Shown: piece after piece, positions 46,901 through 59,192 of the stretch
How positions within the stretch are numbered: position 1 is the first letter of the stretch
Layout: every line of letters begins with the position of its first letter
DNA from: Pelodera strongyloides
Taxonomy: Eukaryota > Nematoda > Chromadorea > Rhabditida > Rhabditidae
Assembly (NCBI GenBank): GCA_036852015.1
Contig: JAANDG010000037.1
Span: 62,001-126,000 of the forward strand
Direction of reading: 5' to 3'
Length of the DNA stretch: 64,000 nt
Notes under the pieces: model-generated
What the model was told of the DNA's origin: nothing
The model's database searches: none
The model's input: the letters and a program-made list of their open reading frames with translations, nothing else
Program-made: the position numbers and the translations under genes

Positions 46901-49900
46901 ATTAAAATGTTAAACCGCACTGACCTCTTGAATGCGGTAGGAAGAACAGCTGCATCCGGATCAATTTGCAGGGGAAGCACGTTGAGGACATGTTGCACTC
47001 CCACGTACCGAACTGCCGCTCCAATTGCCTGAACAATTCACATAGTTAAAATGTTCCGAGAAGCAAGTAACTAACAAATAAACAAATTCTAAAATACACT
47101 GAAAACGGACACAATTCATATTCGGCAGGAACTGAACGCAACCTGCACAGTACCTGCAATACGAAAAATACACAAAGAAACTCACAAAATCAATTTCGGG
47201 TGTGCAGAAACACTGTTCACTGTCTCTGAGCGCCGCCAGTGTGCGAAGGCAAGAAACGAATTCCTCTGCCAAAAGAGCAGTACCACATGTCTGAAAATAA
47301 TTTCTGCGAAAATAAACAATAATAAACGTAAACGAAACAACCAGAAGTATATGGTAATAATTGTACATGACAACAAATGAAGTATTCTTACCTCGAACAC
47401 TTTCATGATCAGCTTGAGCACACGCGGCCACATCAAGGTAGTGTGCAAATTGAGTGATTTCTCCAAAAGTTGTAAAAGATAGCGGGAGGTGGCCGGGTCA
47501 TCTTTCACACATCTCTCAGTCATGCGAGTGAGAACCTCGAACAAACCATTATTATAAGAAAAGGATAAATATCTAGGACAATCGTTCAGACTCTGGACGA
47601 ACGCCCTCGAGTTCTCGCTATCTTTTTAAAAACATTATATCAACTTTATTAACGAACATGATGTATTTATACATAATATTACGTAATAAAATTTTATGAA
47701 CGAACAGAATATTAACAAACAACGAACAATAATAGCACTATGTAAACGAATAAAATGTGCGTTGTCTGATCCTAAATTTTTCGATCGCATAAATCTTCAA
47801 ATATACGATAAATACAGTTACTTCAACAACAACACTTACCTGGACAATAATATCGCAAAGTTGATCATTGCCGGTTTCAAACAACTTCACCAAAATATCC
47901 ATGGTTTCCGGCAACAATTTGAGACTTCTTTGTTCGTCTTTGGCAGTCAAACAGACATGCGATTCCACCAGAGCCTAATAGAAAAATTCCTATATTAGTC
48001 GATAGACAAACGGAGCCACAGAAATTCGAAACTCGAAAAACAAGCATATAATTGTATTTGTAAATATGCATAGGAAAAATTGCAGAAGGAAGTGAAAGCT
48101 CACCTGCATCCAATAAGCGCAAACAGCCACATCTGAGGTTCCTGGATCAAGGGCGCGCAGCGACACAATCTAAAACGAAAATATATTATATTAGTAATAT
48201 ATTAGGACTGATTCGTAACGATTTAGAACAATAAGGGCGCACATGAACACAAGAGTACACAAGTTTGGTAATCTTCACAACACCATAAAAAAATTAAAAT
48301 CCATACCAGAAGGGCATTTGTGTCTGTCGGGAGAGCGGCGTCACAAGGCAGACGCAGCAACACACGGTAGATGCATTGAAGAGAAGAACATTTTACCTAA
48401 GATATTGGAGAATTAGACGGCACATGTTTAAATTATCAAGGCGTGCAACCTATGGAGGTAATGTATTACACGTGAAACATCTGGTGTATGAGAGATGAAA
48501 CACCGAGAGCAAAGTAACAAAGCACAAGTGAAACATTACAAACAAACTACAATAAGAATTTTTAGGTATATCCTAATACCTAACAAAAATAATGAACAAA
48601 CTAACAACTACTAATCTAGATATCACGGGACAGAATTTGTGAAGATACGTTGTGAAGCGCGGGGACGTAGTTAGGGTTCCCTTTGGCTGACGTTCTTTAT
48701 TTGTAATTTGTATTGAAACCAATGAACCGCTGAAGAAGAACAAACCATCGTATTGGCGACAACGTATCCCTTGAGCACAATCTCGGTCAGCTGCTTGAAA
48801 ATAGTTGCGGGCATTTTGTGCATAATTCCTTCCAGAAGACAAAGACAGCGAACAGTCTCTGTGGCACCGTTCTTTGAATCTAAAATTTTTTACAATAAGT
48901 GGACATGCGGACCCACTTGTGCTTCTTTGCATGCACGTCAAGGCCGAACGCTTCCTAGAGCTTACTAATTAATAAAATGAAGAACGAGCGCTAGAAAGCA
49001 AAAAAGAAGGGGAGAACGGAATGAGACATACGTAACAAATTAAAAGCAACAATAAAAAAAACTGCTGACCGACTGCAGTTTCCAAATGTTGAGCCAAGAA
49101 TTGACCAACGGCATTAGCCGCAGGATGGAGACCATTGGGGGAGCAAGTCACGGGATCGGTGAGGATAGCTCTGCAACATATGAATATACCGGAGTCGGGC
49201 ACAACGCTATGGTACGGATACAATCATTGCATGCAGAAAAATTAAACACTGGCTAATGTGAGCGGTACTGAATGTGACATTGAAATAGTAGAATATATGT
49301 ATAATTATAATTAAGATGAAATTCAACACATGAAATTGTTCAAGAAATAGTTATTCAAAAAATAAACATAAACCAAAATCCAACCTGACAACTTTGCGTG
49401 ACATGGTTCTCACACACTGCTTGTCGTGTGTGCACAGCATGGACGATGAAACAACCATGTTTCTAAAATAAAGTAAATAAGCCACCAGAGAAGCGATTTT
49501 CAAGATGTTGAAATTATTGTTGAAAATTACAACAAGATCCAATAAAGTGAAAGTTACCTATTACTAGACATGTTCCAGATGCTCGCTGGTTGGGCGCGCA
49601 GTACCAGTCCGAGACAGTTTAGTAGATTCTTAACTGCAAGTTCTCCCCCGCTTCCAAACTCCAGTAATTTTGTAAATATAATCTGCAAGAATATGTACAT
49701 ATATTAAACATACATAAAATACAAAAAGAACAATGCAGATGTACAGTTATCGTAATCCAATACATAACATACGATAAACTAAATGAATAACAATCAGCAG
49801 ATGTAAAACTAAAACACTATCAGGAAAAAATGCACCGACCTGAACGATTTTACTGAATTGCTTCTGAAGCATTTCCTTGGAAACCTTTTTCATAATAAGG

Positions 49901-51556
49901 TGCAGTAAGTAGGCGGTGGCAGCCACACGCTCCGGGTGCTGAAGAAAGAAAGAGTAAACATTCAATTCCGAATTTCCGCCAAATTAATGAAGACATTGAT
50001 GACGATGCATGGATTAAATGTTTTAGTATCCTACAGGAAGGTAGAATGCTCCCGTAAGAAGAAAGAGTCGTCCGTACCTAGGGATGCATTTCAACTCACT
50101 GTCACGTCCAAACGCTCAATCACAATTATCATGAATGATGGACAAAAACATACAGGAAAGTAACCGGGAAGGAAGTAACAACAAAGGCAAAGGAATATAA
50201 CTAACAAAAACTTCAAATAAAACATACCGATGAAGGAGTTGACTCTAAGGTTGACAAGAGGGCAGCAAAATATTCAACGTCCGTTTCGTCACCTAAACAC
50301 AATATTCACACAAGTATTCAGAAAAAAACTAACGCACAACATCTCTGAATCTGAAATACAGTTACTGATACGTTCCTTGCATTGTTTCTGCTCACACGAC
50401 AGACTTTTTAAGGGATTTTACACAGATCCCTTAAAGGATATTCAACTGAGGAACTCACCATTTTTCTCTTTAATGATTTCCGCAACCGCAGCCAACACAG
50501 CGACCACATCAGCTTGGAGTGGGGAACCAGATCTGAATAAAGTATTGAGCAACTGAACAATAAGAAATGGAAAGTATACGTGTGACTAATGACTAACTCC
50601 GAAACATAGAGGGACAACAGACAAGGATGGAGACACCCCGTACATCACATCTATAGCGAATGAAAAACATACTTCCAGACTCTATGCACAACGCTGAAAG
50701 TAGGATTCGAGCACTGCGTGAAGGTTGTTATTCTGGAAAGACCGCCATCTGAGACCATACTTCTGGCAGAATCGCCGCCCTCTTTGCCAAGCGTCATACC
50801 ATCCTGAAATCAATAAGAACTATTGTAGAGAAGTACATCATCACAAATATAGATCGAACCATCAAACGAAAAAAAAACCAGTATGTACTTTGCTCCTAAA
50901 AAGCCATAAATGTTAACTCCACTTATTGGAAGTAATGGAAGTTTACGTGTTGTAGGTGAACGGCACACATGTACTAACGAAACTAGTCTCAAATAGTATG
51001 AAAATGCGTAGGACATACCAAAGGTAGTGTATTCACGAGGATCTCATCTTCAGGTTCGCCGACCATTGGAAGCTCATCGACAGGAATCATGTCGACACAA
51101 GAAGCACGACGTACTGCATTTGCAGCTTCACGGTGACGACGTACCGCAGGATTGGCGATACAACTAAATTTGGGCGTTAAGAATTAAGAGCACAAAGGTT
51201 GTAAATATATACCAGACAAGAACAGAACCGAATTCGGAAGATCGAAAACAACAGCTAGCTGCTTGGTATATGCAGATGGTAGCTTGAGATCAGGCTAAGA
51301 GGTCATTTATGCGCTCAGTTCCTTTGCAGCGCTTTCGGAGCCTATTATAGTCTGGGGTATTATAGTCTGGTAAAGAGGACCAGGGCCTATGGGATATTCT
51401 CGCTATGGGCGCTATGGCCATTTAAACTACGTAATGTAGGGGCTCACAGTAAACCTACAACTTGTCGGATCATAATACCAACCTCATTCCACGCTTGACC
51501 TTAGGAAGTGAATTATTGAATCCATGGTGTAATCGATTGCGATATTTACGAAGCAT
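38808..51556 (-). CDS. RRP12: RRP12, ribosomal RNA processing HEAT-repeat protein
   Basis: About 40 short exons. First: 51483-51556 (start) and 51019-51163. Last: 40628-40729, 40225-40373, 39886-40021, 39627-39689, 39299-39370, 38999-39100, 38808-38891 (stop TAA). RRP12 is a nucleolar/nuclear export factor for pre-40S and pre-60S particles. Human RRP12 counterparts are visible in order: ANPAVRRHREAANA (N-term), NPTFSVVHRVWK, VAAVLAAVAEIIKEKNG-like helix, RVAATAYLLHLIMKKVS, FAKNFMPILFNLF, LQKKAYRILGALWA, IRKGNHILLRAMVERFG, acidic/basic LWLKEDGEDVVDLLDN, GFQMTKDGKLLIDLDSDDD, KPGGRGIHRDT and KKKGQRVDPFVYVPLRDKK. The C-terminal tail is Lys/Arg-rich. The intron at 42772-44895 is enlarged by a fold-back element and another intron holds a MITE. 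The ATG directly follows TTTTCAG on its strand. Interior exon edges were not all fixed. Confidence 0.92.
42843..44802. mobile_element. 1.96-kb fold-back element in an RRP12 intron
   Basis: The ends GCTTATTGGGTAAGACACCT and AGGTGTCTTACCCAATAAGC are inverted, and CACAGAATTG flanks both (42833-42842 and 44803-44812), a 10-bp target duplication (8 bp if the terminal G is counted as element). The outer arms (about 270-290 bp) are arrays of GGAATACC units with GTGGGCAACC or CCT spacers, in opposite orientation. Inner arms are also inverted (AGTCTTCGCCG, CACCACTCCATA / TATGGAGTGGTG). The centre has a TG microsatellite. There is no plausible transposase. Long inverted repeats with 8-10-bp duplications suggest a non-autonomous Mutator-like or fold-back element; the superfamily is inference. 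Confidence 0.85.
43876..43911. repeat. TG dinucleotide microsatellite
   Basis: About eighteen uninterrupted TG units near the centre of the fold-back element. Confidence 0.95.
45688..45849. mobile_element. MITE, AAGCGAAATACCGGCCGG family, in an RRP12 intron
   Basis: TTAA flanks AGCGAAATACGGGCCGG on the left and CCGGCCGTTGGTTCACT on the right (diverged). Inner arms include AAACGCGTTTCAAAAA. About 162 bp, non-coding. Confidence 0.7.
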
Positions 51557-52386
51557 CTGAAAACACAAAAGATTATTTTATTTGTTATATTCAAAGGTGC
51601 AGTCCATTTTTTGGAACAGAGATAAACAATCGGGTAAAGTAATTCCAGGAAAATCTTTCGATGAGAAAGACAAGAGCAATAAGAAATAATAGACAAGAAA
51701 GTTTTACATTTCTATAACAGAGGATGGGAAGCTCTCGAAAGATAAGTTTCTGGTCGTGACACCGAACGAACGTAAACTAACTGGAAATCAAAATAGGCAT
51801 AACTGAGAAAGTTTAACAATGACAAACAAGAAAGTAGCAGCTTATTTAAAGACTATAAACATTATTATTTTATATTAAAAAAGTTTATTTCTTCGAAAAA
51901 TTTTTATTCGCAAAGTGTTGCGACGCATTTCGTAGCAAATCTGACCTACCGTATACCAATCGTTTCAAGAAATCGTCAAATTTTCTCAATTTTCGGATTC
52001 ATTTTTATTTATTTTATCCCAAAATACCTGTGGATTCGTAATAGAAGAAAGACGTGTAGAATGGTTATTCTATCATAAAATGTTGCAAAAGCCCAGCAGC
52101 AAACCAGTAAAAATGCTGACAAGGAAGTGTATACGTATAGTCGTTGATCATATTCCGAATTCATTCAAAGGGATCGGTCCGCCGTGAAAAATTCTCATTT
52201 TTGTTAAGATACAGGAGCATTTCAAAGTCGTTACTGTGAAAACCGCATTCTTGCATACGCAAAACTTTTCGAGCTTACGTTAAAGCCCATTCGTGAGCGA
52301 AATTGTAGGTGACTACTGACTACGGTAGCTCGGTGGGTGGTCGTTGCACTCGTCGGAGGAGCACAACTTTGACTTTTTGATAATTC

Positions 52387-52604
52387 AGCTTGTTATTCCA
52401 ACCAAAAGAAAACAAAGTGTGTGTGTTTAGCACATTTATTTCCGACGTTTCGGCTTTACGCCATCTTCAGGGAAAATTACCTGGGTGGATGCGTAACAGG
52501 GCTCGCTCAAGCCCAGTTTCTTCAGTTGTACAGATACACGCTCCATGAAAGTTGGAATGGTGTAGATAATTCAGTGTTGTGGTGAGCTTGTTATTCCAAC
52601 CAAA
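52387..52604 (-). repeat. Segment bounded by 20-bp direct repeats
   Basis: AGCTTGTTATTCCAACCAAA occurs at 52387-52406 and 52585-52604. The 178 bp between them could be an insertion with a long target duplication. It carries the widespread invertebrate phrase GACGTTTCGGCTTTACGCC, which on the minus strand forms a hammerhead-like motif. Confidence 0.6.
52439..52475 (-). ncRNA. Hammerhead-ribozyme-like motif (candidate)
   Basis: Minus strand: TTTCC, CTGAAGA, T, GGC-GTAAA-GCC, GAAA, CGTC, GGAAA. CTGAAGA fits the CUGANGA core, GGC/GCC make stem II, GAAA follows, a minimal AC/GU stem III precedes the C of the cleavage site, and TTTCC/GGAAA close stem I. This layout resembles the type I hammerheads with tiny helix III reported in Penelope-like elements. 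Against it, an extra U lies between the core and stem II, and the stems are short, so it may be inactive or only a retroelement sequence signature. Confidence 0.35.
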
Positions 52605-53230
52605 CGTTTTGGATGTGAATTAGTTTTTCTCATTGTTCCTGGAAGCCGCCTTTCTCCACAAGAACATAGCACAACTTTCTTCCGCGTGGAAGTTTCAACT
52701 ACAATATTTATGAATAAAATAAATTCCAAATTCTTCTCCTCCATTTTGTCGATATCATCAACAAAAATTGTGCACCTTCTTTTTCTTTTATACAAGCTTT
52801 CTAACTGATATTTTTCGGAATGCGGAAGTCTGTTTTCCATTTTCTAGATATTACGGCAGAGGTCATATGTGTTTCGTCTACTTCTTCACAAAAATGAATA
52901 CAATCATTCACTGGTCGGTAGATAATTCACACGAATATGTATGCATAGTTAGTTTCCATCCTTGTATGACTTCACCGACGACACATAGCAACATTTTTTA
53001 TTTTGACTACAAATATTTGTAAAAGATATATTAGGTACAAAACAGAAAGTGCAGTGCAAGGGAGACGACGGGAACACGTTTTTCATCAATCAAATTACAA
53101 ATATTTTATGGAGAATCACTTTGTAGTAAAAAAATAGAAATCGACAAATATGGATTATCTTTTGGTGTAGACAATGAGTTACATTCAACACAAGAATAAA
53201 AGATGATTTGATTTCTATCGCTGTTTATTT

Positions 53231-55038
53231 TTATGCGAATGCAAATCGGTTGTATGCTCGCTTGGCGAACGCGAACTGTCTGTACGGAGATCTGAAACAA
53301 ATATGAGTATAGTGTCCGATAGCTAAATCACTTACAATTAGTATGTGGGTTCGAGTTATTTTGTTAGAGAATGTTTGCTTTACCTTGTTGTTTCTGTCAA
53401 CGAATTTGTACATCCTCCCGTTACTAATTGTAAGAGTTTTCATAAGAAGACTAGAAAATTAGATGTGTATGGCTAAATGTCACTGTTGAACAGTTCACCT
53501 ATCTGAATATCAAGTCATAACTTGTATACCTCTTTGCAAATGCGAATCGTGCCCTTTTCTCCATTGCTGAGTCTTCTTCTTCTTCGGCTCCGTCAGATCT
53601 TTTGGCAAAGGCAAATGCACTAAATTGACAAGGTTAACTTTTAATGTAAAGTCTTACAAACAGTAGGTACCCATGGAAGAAGTGTAGCAAATACATTTCA
53701 GTTTCTGTGTGAATCAATTACACCACTGACTGATGAAATTCAGGGTCTGCGCGCGCAAAAAAAGGGTCCGTCACAGCGGGGTTGCGGCCTAGTGTCCGCG
53801 GGAAGTGGGCCAGTGGGGGGGGGGCAAAATGGCCATTAGCGCAATTTTTGGTGGTTGCGCTACAGGTGCGCCAGATGGAATTTTACGTTCCGCACTCCTT
53901 AGTGCACCTCGCACCCGCGCACCCAGTACGTTCGCTCCCATGTGGCGGACCCTTATTTGCGCAGTGCCTGCACAAAGTTTGACAAGAGTGATGTATGTTT
54001 GCACTGTTAATAAAAGATGCACCACTTTCCCATCGGAAAATTATGTTGTGTTCAAACAAACAAGTTCCAATGTTCCAATACATATTATGACATTGTCTCT
54101 TTATGAAGTTGACTTCTTAGAATGATTTTTCAATCGAAAGTCCATCGTTTTATTTTGTTCCTTGGAGGTGATGAAAGATTCATTCACAATATGAGCATGA
54201 TACACTAATTAAATGCGGAGACAATTTTGAAGATCGTTGGAGAATTATTTAGTTTCTGACTTCCTCTTTAGCGGCAAAATAAGAACTACGAGATATAATT
54301 GAAGTTTCCAAGCGGAATAAATTACGATCCTTTCACTGAAGATAATTGGCCTTGCAGAGTTCATGTGCATATCTTTGCCTCTAGATATGAACTTATGAAC
54401 TCTTTCATCAATTGAAAAACTCGATCAACTGGAAATATGCAGTCGCTTTTTTGCAAAATTATTGTAACTTCTCTGAAAGATCTCAACTACGACATATAAT
54501 GCGCATTCTTCTTTCTATTATTTATCTGCATATAATTTAAATGGTAACCCACCGTGGAACTGCCCGCTTGGCAAATGCAAAAGATCTCATTCTCTTGTCT
54601 GCAGATGGACCTTCTTCTACCTAAAATATTGTTTGAATCAATGAGAGTGAGGACGTGGGAATGGGCGAGAGCCAAACACAGCGCGAAAACTTCGCGCAAT
54701 CGTCGCACAAAAAGATCAGCTATCACGGGTCATCGCATTTCCTATGGATGTGTGGATAGTGCGCCACTGTGCCAACAAAGATGTCCAATTCCATTAGGCG
54801 CGTTTGTTGCGTGCCTGCAGCCACATGTGAGCAGGTATTGCACCTCGTCTAGCGCATCCATGGATCACCCGCGCGCACCTATGAACGGGGCGCCGCGCCG
54901 CTATGGCAGATTCTAGTTTGTGCGGCGTCACTTAAGTATACAAGCTCTGTACACAAGGGCAAAGATAATCACCGATACCTGTGCCAATAGTGCGGCGATC
55001 ATTGTGCAGAGTATCAACACGGAGATTGTAGATTGCAT
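53231..55038 (-). CDS. FAFA-type neuropeptide precursor, 92 aa
   Basis: Exons in transcript order: 54979-55038, 54553-54620, 53530-53619, 53231-53291; 279 nt including stop, phases fit exactly. Residues 1-20 (MQSTISVLILCTMIAALLAQ) are a signal peptide. KR pairs then delimit MRSFAFA (31-37), AVPRAFAFA (40-48), an acidic spacer (51-63), ARFAFA (66-71), SPYRQFAFA (74-82) and AYNRFAFA (85-92), which ends at the stop codon. Prohormone convertase cleavage at KR would release five peptides sharing C-terminal FAFA. No Gly precedes any KR, so the peptides should carry free carboxyl ends rather than amides. This architecture identifies a secreted neuropeptide-like (NLP) precursor. I do not recall a named family with this exact ending, so no symbol is given. 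Receptor and function are unknown. Confidence 0.88.
53760..53960. other. GC-rich block in the neuropeptide gene intron
   Basis: Between the second and third coding exons lies about 200 bp of GC-rich sequence with a G10 run at 53815-53824, unlike the AT-rich surroundings. It may be a repeat remnant. Open frames here have no family resemblance. Confidence 0.45.
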
Positions 55039-55780
55039 CGCGACTTTTTATTTGGACCCACTGAAAGCAATGAATGATTGGCAAAATAAATGATTGGCAA
55101 ACTTCTTATGACGCAACATCAAACCTTCATTTGCTGTTGCATCATAAGAAATCTAAGATGCTTCGAACGGCAGCGGATTCATTTAGAAACAGAAAGAAAC
55201 AAAATCGCGTGTTTTCCAGCAGTACTATACCAAAACAACTAACAAGCAATGGATAGCTTGGAAAATTCCTCTTTATGTAGGCGTTGCTTTTTCTGACTAA
55301 TACATTATACAAGCGAAAATATTCATAGTTGGACGCAAGAATTAGAATAGGGCTTCTGATTCAGAATATTATCTCATTCATATTATAATCCAGTCATTTT
55401 TGTATAGCCACAGAGAGTAACAAAGCACATAGTATATGTATTATATATATATTTGAATTATTCAACAATTGTATCGGAGCATCAACTACTACGTATATTC
55501 ATTCAGGATTTCAATCCAACGCAATATACCATGAATAATTAAGTAAATTCGGATAAGAATGACGCGTAAAATTCAAATTCAATGTACCAAAAGCGCTATA
55601 TGTATTTTATTGTTATGTTATAACATTCTATTTTGAGGTTATTTTGATTAGAATCATTTCGCTACAGTCCTTTGTTATTTATACATTCAATGAAACACGT
55701 TAATGAAGGAATGATGTGTTTGTGTTATGAATATAATAGCCAATAAAATAATAAAATAATAAAATAGAAAAATAGCGAAA
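55039..55780. other. Gene-free stretch upstream of the neuropeptide gene
   Basis: Presumed promoter side of the minus-strand neuropeptide gene; AT-rich. No exon or repeat is recognised. Confidence 0.4.
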
Positions 55781-55786
55781 GCTTAA

Positions 55787-56198
55787 AGGGACAGGGCCAC
55801 CGATATAAACCTACGTTTATTATTTGTTCATAATTCATGAAAAGGATATTTATTATAATATATACAAACTAAATATTATTCAGTTTCACCATGGGGAAGT
55901 TTTTCCTGTGAGCTTTCCTTACAGAAGGTACCGTAGACAGGTCATTGGCATAGACATTTTCATACATACCTTTGTCGGAAAGGGAAGTTAAGTCGTTTGC
56001 ATATCCACATCAAAGGTGTGTATGCATATGATTGTGCAAATGACCTGTCTACGGTACCTTCCGTAAGGAAAACTCACAGGAAAAACTTCGCCATGGTGAA
56101 TCTGAATAATATTTAGTTTGTATATATTATAATAAATACCCTCTTTATGAATTATGAACAAATAATAAACGTAGGTTTATATCGGTGGGCCTGTCCCT
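55787..56198. mobile_element. Near-palindromic MITE with AGGGACAGG termini and TTAA duplication (412 bp)
   Basis: TTAA at 55783 and 56199. Inverted arms of about 190 bp start AGGGACAGGGCCACCGATAT and end ATATCGGTGGGCCTGTCCCT, and include GACAGGTCATT / AATGACCTGTC-type sequence. Only about 30-60 bp in the middle is unpaired. Termini resemble the 17877-18296 element. No coding capacity. Confidence 0.85.
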
Positions 56199-56202
56199 TT
56201 AA

Positions 56203-57436
56203 AGGATGATTATTATGAAAGAGGAAAGCATTTGAATGGATTCATCAGGCAAAATATATCTCAAAAAGTTCAAAGACTCAAAAAATTTCGGTACAATCTC
56301 GACTTATTCCGGTTCAATTATTTTTGTTGTTTTGCGTTCTCTATTGAATAAATGGATTAACATTAATAGAAATTATCTGCGTGAATACACAAGTTAAATG
56401 TCATCTATTATTGGATAATACTCCTACTGTAAGTATGACATGTTTGCGCCTGTCTCGATGTTACTGATTGCAAGATAACTTGAAAGAAAGAGAGATTTGT
56501 AAAGGTTGCTGATTTATATTAGTTGCTAAAGGTCATACGACTAAAAATCAATCACAAATAATAATCCAGATAATGGGCCCTATACCGACTATAGTTTCTT
56601 CAAATTATGTGACTAGAAACAGAATCGAGTTTACATAATTTTCCACGAAGGGGACCATTGGAGTCATGGTGCCCTAACCGAACCTTTATTTAGTGGCTTC
56701 TATTTATATCTAGGTAGTAGGAAGCAAATTACATGCGTGTATGCCCGATCTAATTCTCGTATGTTGTATGCCAAGTTTAGCCGGTGTAGCGAGATGCTTT
56801 CATGAAGTAGCATCAGAAACGTCCCAAATTAGATCCCAAGCTTGGAGAAAGCTTAGTTCCGTATCTCACATGTGTATTTAATTATCACAAAACTTCCAAT
56901 TCGGGAATCTTATAGGGAAATGGGAATTCATCAAAATACACGTAATGTGCGAATGCCAGATTCTCTCACCACTTCAGAGTTTTTCCGTTATTCAAGTACC
57001 TGATGGCTGAGGAAGATAATGCAATTCAGTACTCACACCCACTGATATGCATTTGTTCAAATGCTACGTAGGCGATTCTTAATAATATGGTTTATTGGAA
57101 GACAATAAATAAATAAACAAAGAAAGAGCATGCAGTGTAATAATGGACAACTAATGTCAAATGTCAACCAACAGGAACCCTAAGACACGGCGCTTCACAA
57201 CGCACGTATACTGACGAGGGACCAAACGTATAATGAAGAGGGACCTCTTTGAAGTGGGCATATTTACATGAAACGACTGAAGCGCATCTTCAAAAGCTTG
57301 TGGAATAAAAAAGCTTCAATTACTCATATTTTGGAGAGTTGTGAAAAGTTGACTTAATGCCAAACGTCTGAAACGTAGAAATGCTCTGCGGTCGTAAAAA
57401 CAAACAAAATCACACGGCCTCAAACTTTACTCCTTA
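56203..57436. other. Gene-free intergenic stretch
   Basis: AT-rich intergenic DNA. I see no coding exon, RNA gene or clear repeat. Confidence 0.4.
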
Positions 57437-57866
57437 AGGGCGCGTTCGGGTTGCTCTTTCCGAAAGAGAAAGAGGCAAAAACCCCGTTCGGGTTGGACCT
57501 TTCCGAAAGGATTTAATGCTTTGTGAAAGTGAAAAGTACAGTACACACTTTCCGTGAACACGCAGGGGTTTTATCTTTTATTTGAATGTGCACGGTCTGC
57601 GCACTTGTGCACAATTTCGGCATTGTATTTTTTCCCGACCGCCGACCTGCCCGCAGGCACATGGCAGTACGTGCACAAGACCGGAAGGAAATGCACAGTG
57701 CACAATTAAATCGATTCAAATCTTAGAACGAAAACCCCTGCGTGTTCACGGAAAGTGTGTACTGTACTTTTCACTTTCACAAAGCATTAAATCCTTTCGG
57801 AAAGGTCCAACCCGAACGGGGTTTTTGCCTCTTTCTCTTTCGGAAAGAGCAACCCGAACGCGCCCT
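57437..57866. mobile_element. MITE with AGGGCGCGTTCGGG termini (copy 2, 430 bp)
   Basis: TA on both sides. Inverted arms of about 145 bp begin AGGGCGCGTTCGGGTTGCTC and are nearly perfect through CGTGAACACGCAGGGGTTTT. The central 140 bp is unpaired and GC-rich with several GTGCAC motifs. Sub-repeats (CGTTCGGGTTG twice, TTTCCGAAAG twice) occur in each arm. It shares its extreme ends with the 8568-8721 element. Non-coding. Confidence 0.85.
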
Positions 57867-57867
57867 T

Positions 57868-59188
57868 ATATAATAAGATACGCTCAGATATTTATCCAGA
57901 TTCAAAAAATTTGTGGCGCATGTGAATATTTTCAGTGTTGTTCACTTTTGACAACGGTGAGTATGCACAGACACACATAAATTCATATAGGTTCGAATTA
58001 ATTACAACCATGGTTTGATCTATGTAAGAGAGTGACAATAGGAATGCATGAGAACTGCATTCCAGGAACTAAATATATATGGAAACCTTTGTAGTGGTGT
58101 AGTTTTTTTTAAGTTTCCTGCTATAGCTATAAACAGGTACCTACTCTACTCTAAAATAACACGCATATATCGAAATTATACTTTTGAAAAAAAAGTCTTA
58201 GTCTTACAATAAGTTACAGTAGGACAATCAGGGTGAATGCAAGCGTCCTGGAGAATGTGTATCCTTGATATACATCCCCTCGACGGGAGATATATCTTGC
58301 TGAGGGGAAGGGGCGGTGCTTCTCGACAAGGCAACTTAGGGTACTTCTTATAAGTCTGGCACTCTTACTGAAGGTAATGGAATGAAATGAAGATTGAAAC
58401 TAATTGTTATTGATAAGTCACAGAATAGAACGTATAAATATGATATGATGTCATGCATAAGAAATGCGTCATTCCTTCCTCTACATGATGTGTCAGTGGA
58501 TAAGTGTGAGTACCGAATTGCATTATCTTCCCCAGCCCCCAAGAACTAGAAGTGTTCTATGTATAATACAAACGGACATGTCGTAGGTGTTCTGCACAAA
58601 TAGTGTTATTATAATAATATTTGTTAGATGCCGTCATGCAAGTTCGGGGAAAGGTTGTACAATCTAGTGAGTTAGTAAAAATATATACTGTGTAAAACCT
58701 TAATTAAGAAAACATGGTTATCAATGTGATGACTTATATTTATATCATGGTAATGAGTGAAATAAACAGTCCCTTGGTTATAGAGCCTAGATTGTGCCCC
58801 TAGTTTGTGCTCCCGAGATTTTGCTCTCAATAGCTCAATGTTTTCCTTCGCCAACCAAAACGAATACTCATTAGATAATGATATTGAATATATAATTGTT
58901 CCTCATGCAAGTTAGTTGACGTTTGTGCTTCTTTCGACATAATTGTTACCCACAGTGAAGGTGTAGATGGATCAAGGTTACTTATTATTCACGACAACAA
59001 CAACAACTAGGCTTACTTTTTGCTCTTCTATGTTAGAAAGAGATTTCAACATGAGCCAAGGACTACGGTATCGGGAAAATAGTAAATTATGCGAAAGTTG
59101 TATACGTTTTACATACGCAACTGTATGTATAGGCACATCGTCTTACAGATTCAATTCTGTTTCCAGGCATAAGATAAAGGGAATTTTG
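57868..59188. other. Gene-free intergenic stretch
   Basis: AT-rich intergenic DNA. No supported exon or RNA gene. Confidence 0.4.
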
Positions 59189-59192
59189 TTAA

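Larger units (their letters stand above)
51557..53230. other. Spacer between RRP12 and the FAFA neuropeptide gene
   Basis: Upstream region of RRP12 and downstream region of the neuropeptide gene, both on the minus strand. It contains the 20-bp direct-repeat-bounded segment at 52387-52604. No coding exon is supported. Confidence 0.5.

Noticed and set aside
53396..53450. Open segment MKTLTISNGRMYKFVDRNNK in the last intron of the neuropeptide gene
   Set aside because: It has plausible splice sites, but inserting it breaks the reading phase that joins the two KR-peptide exons exactly. Best treated as intron.
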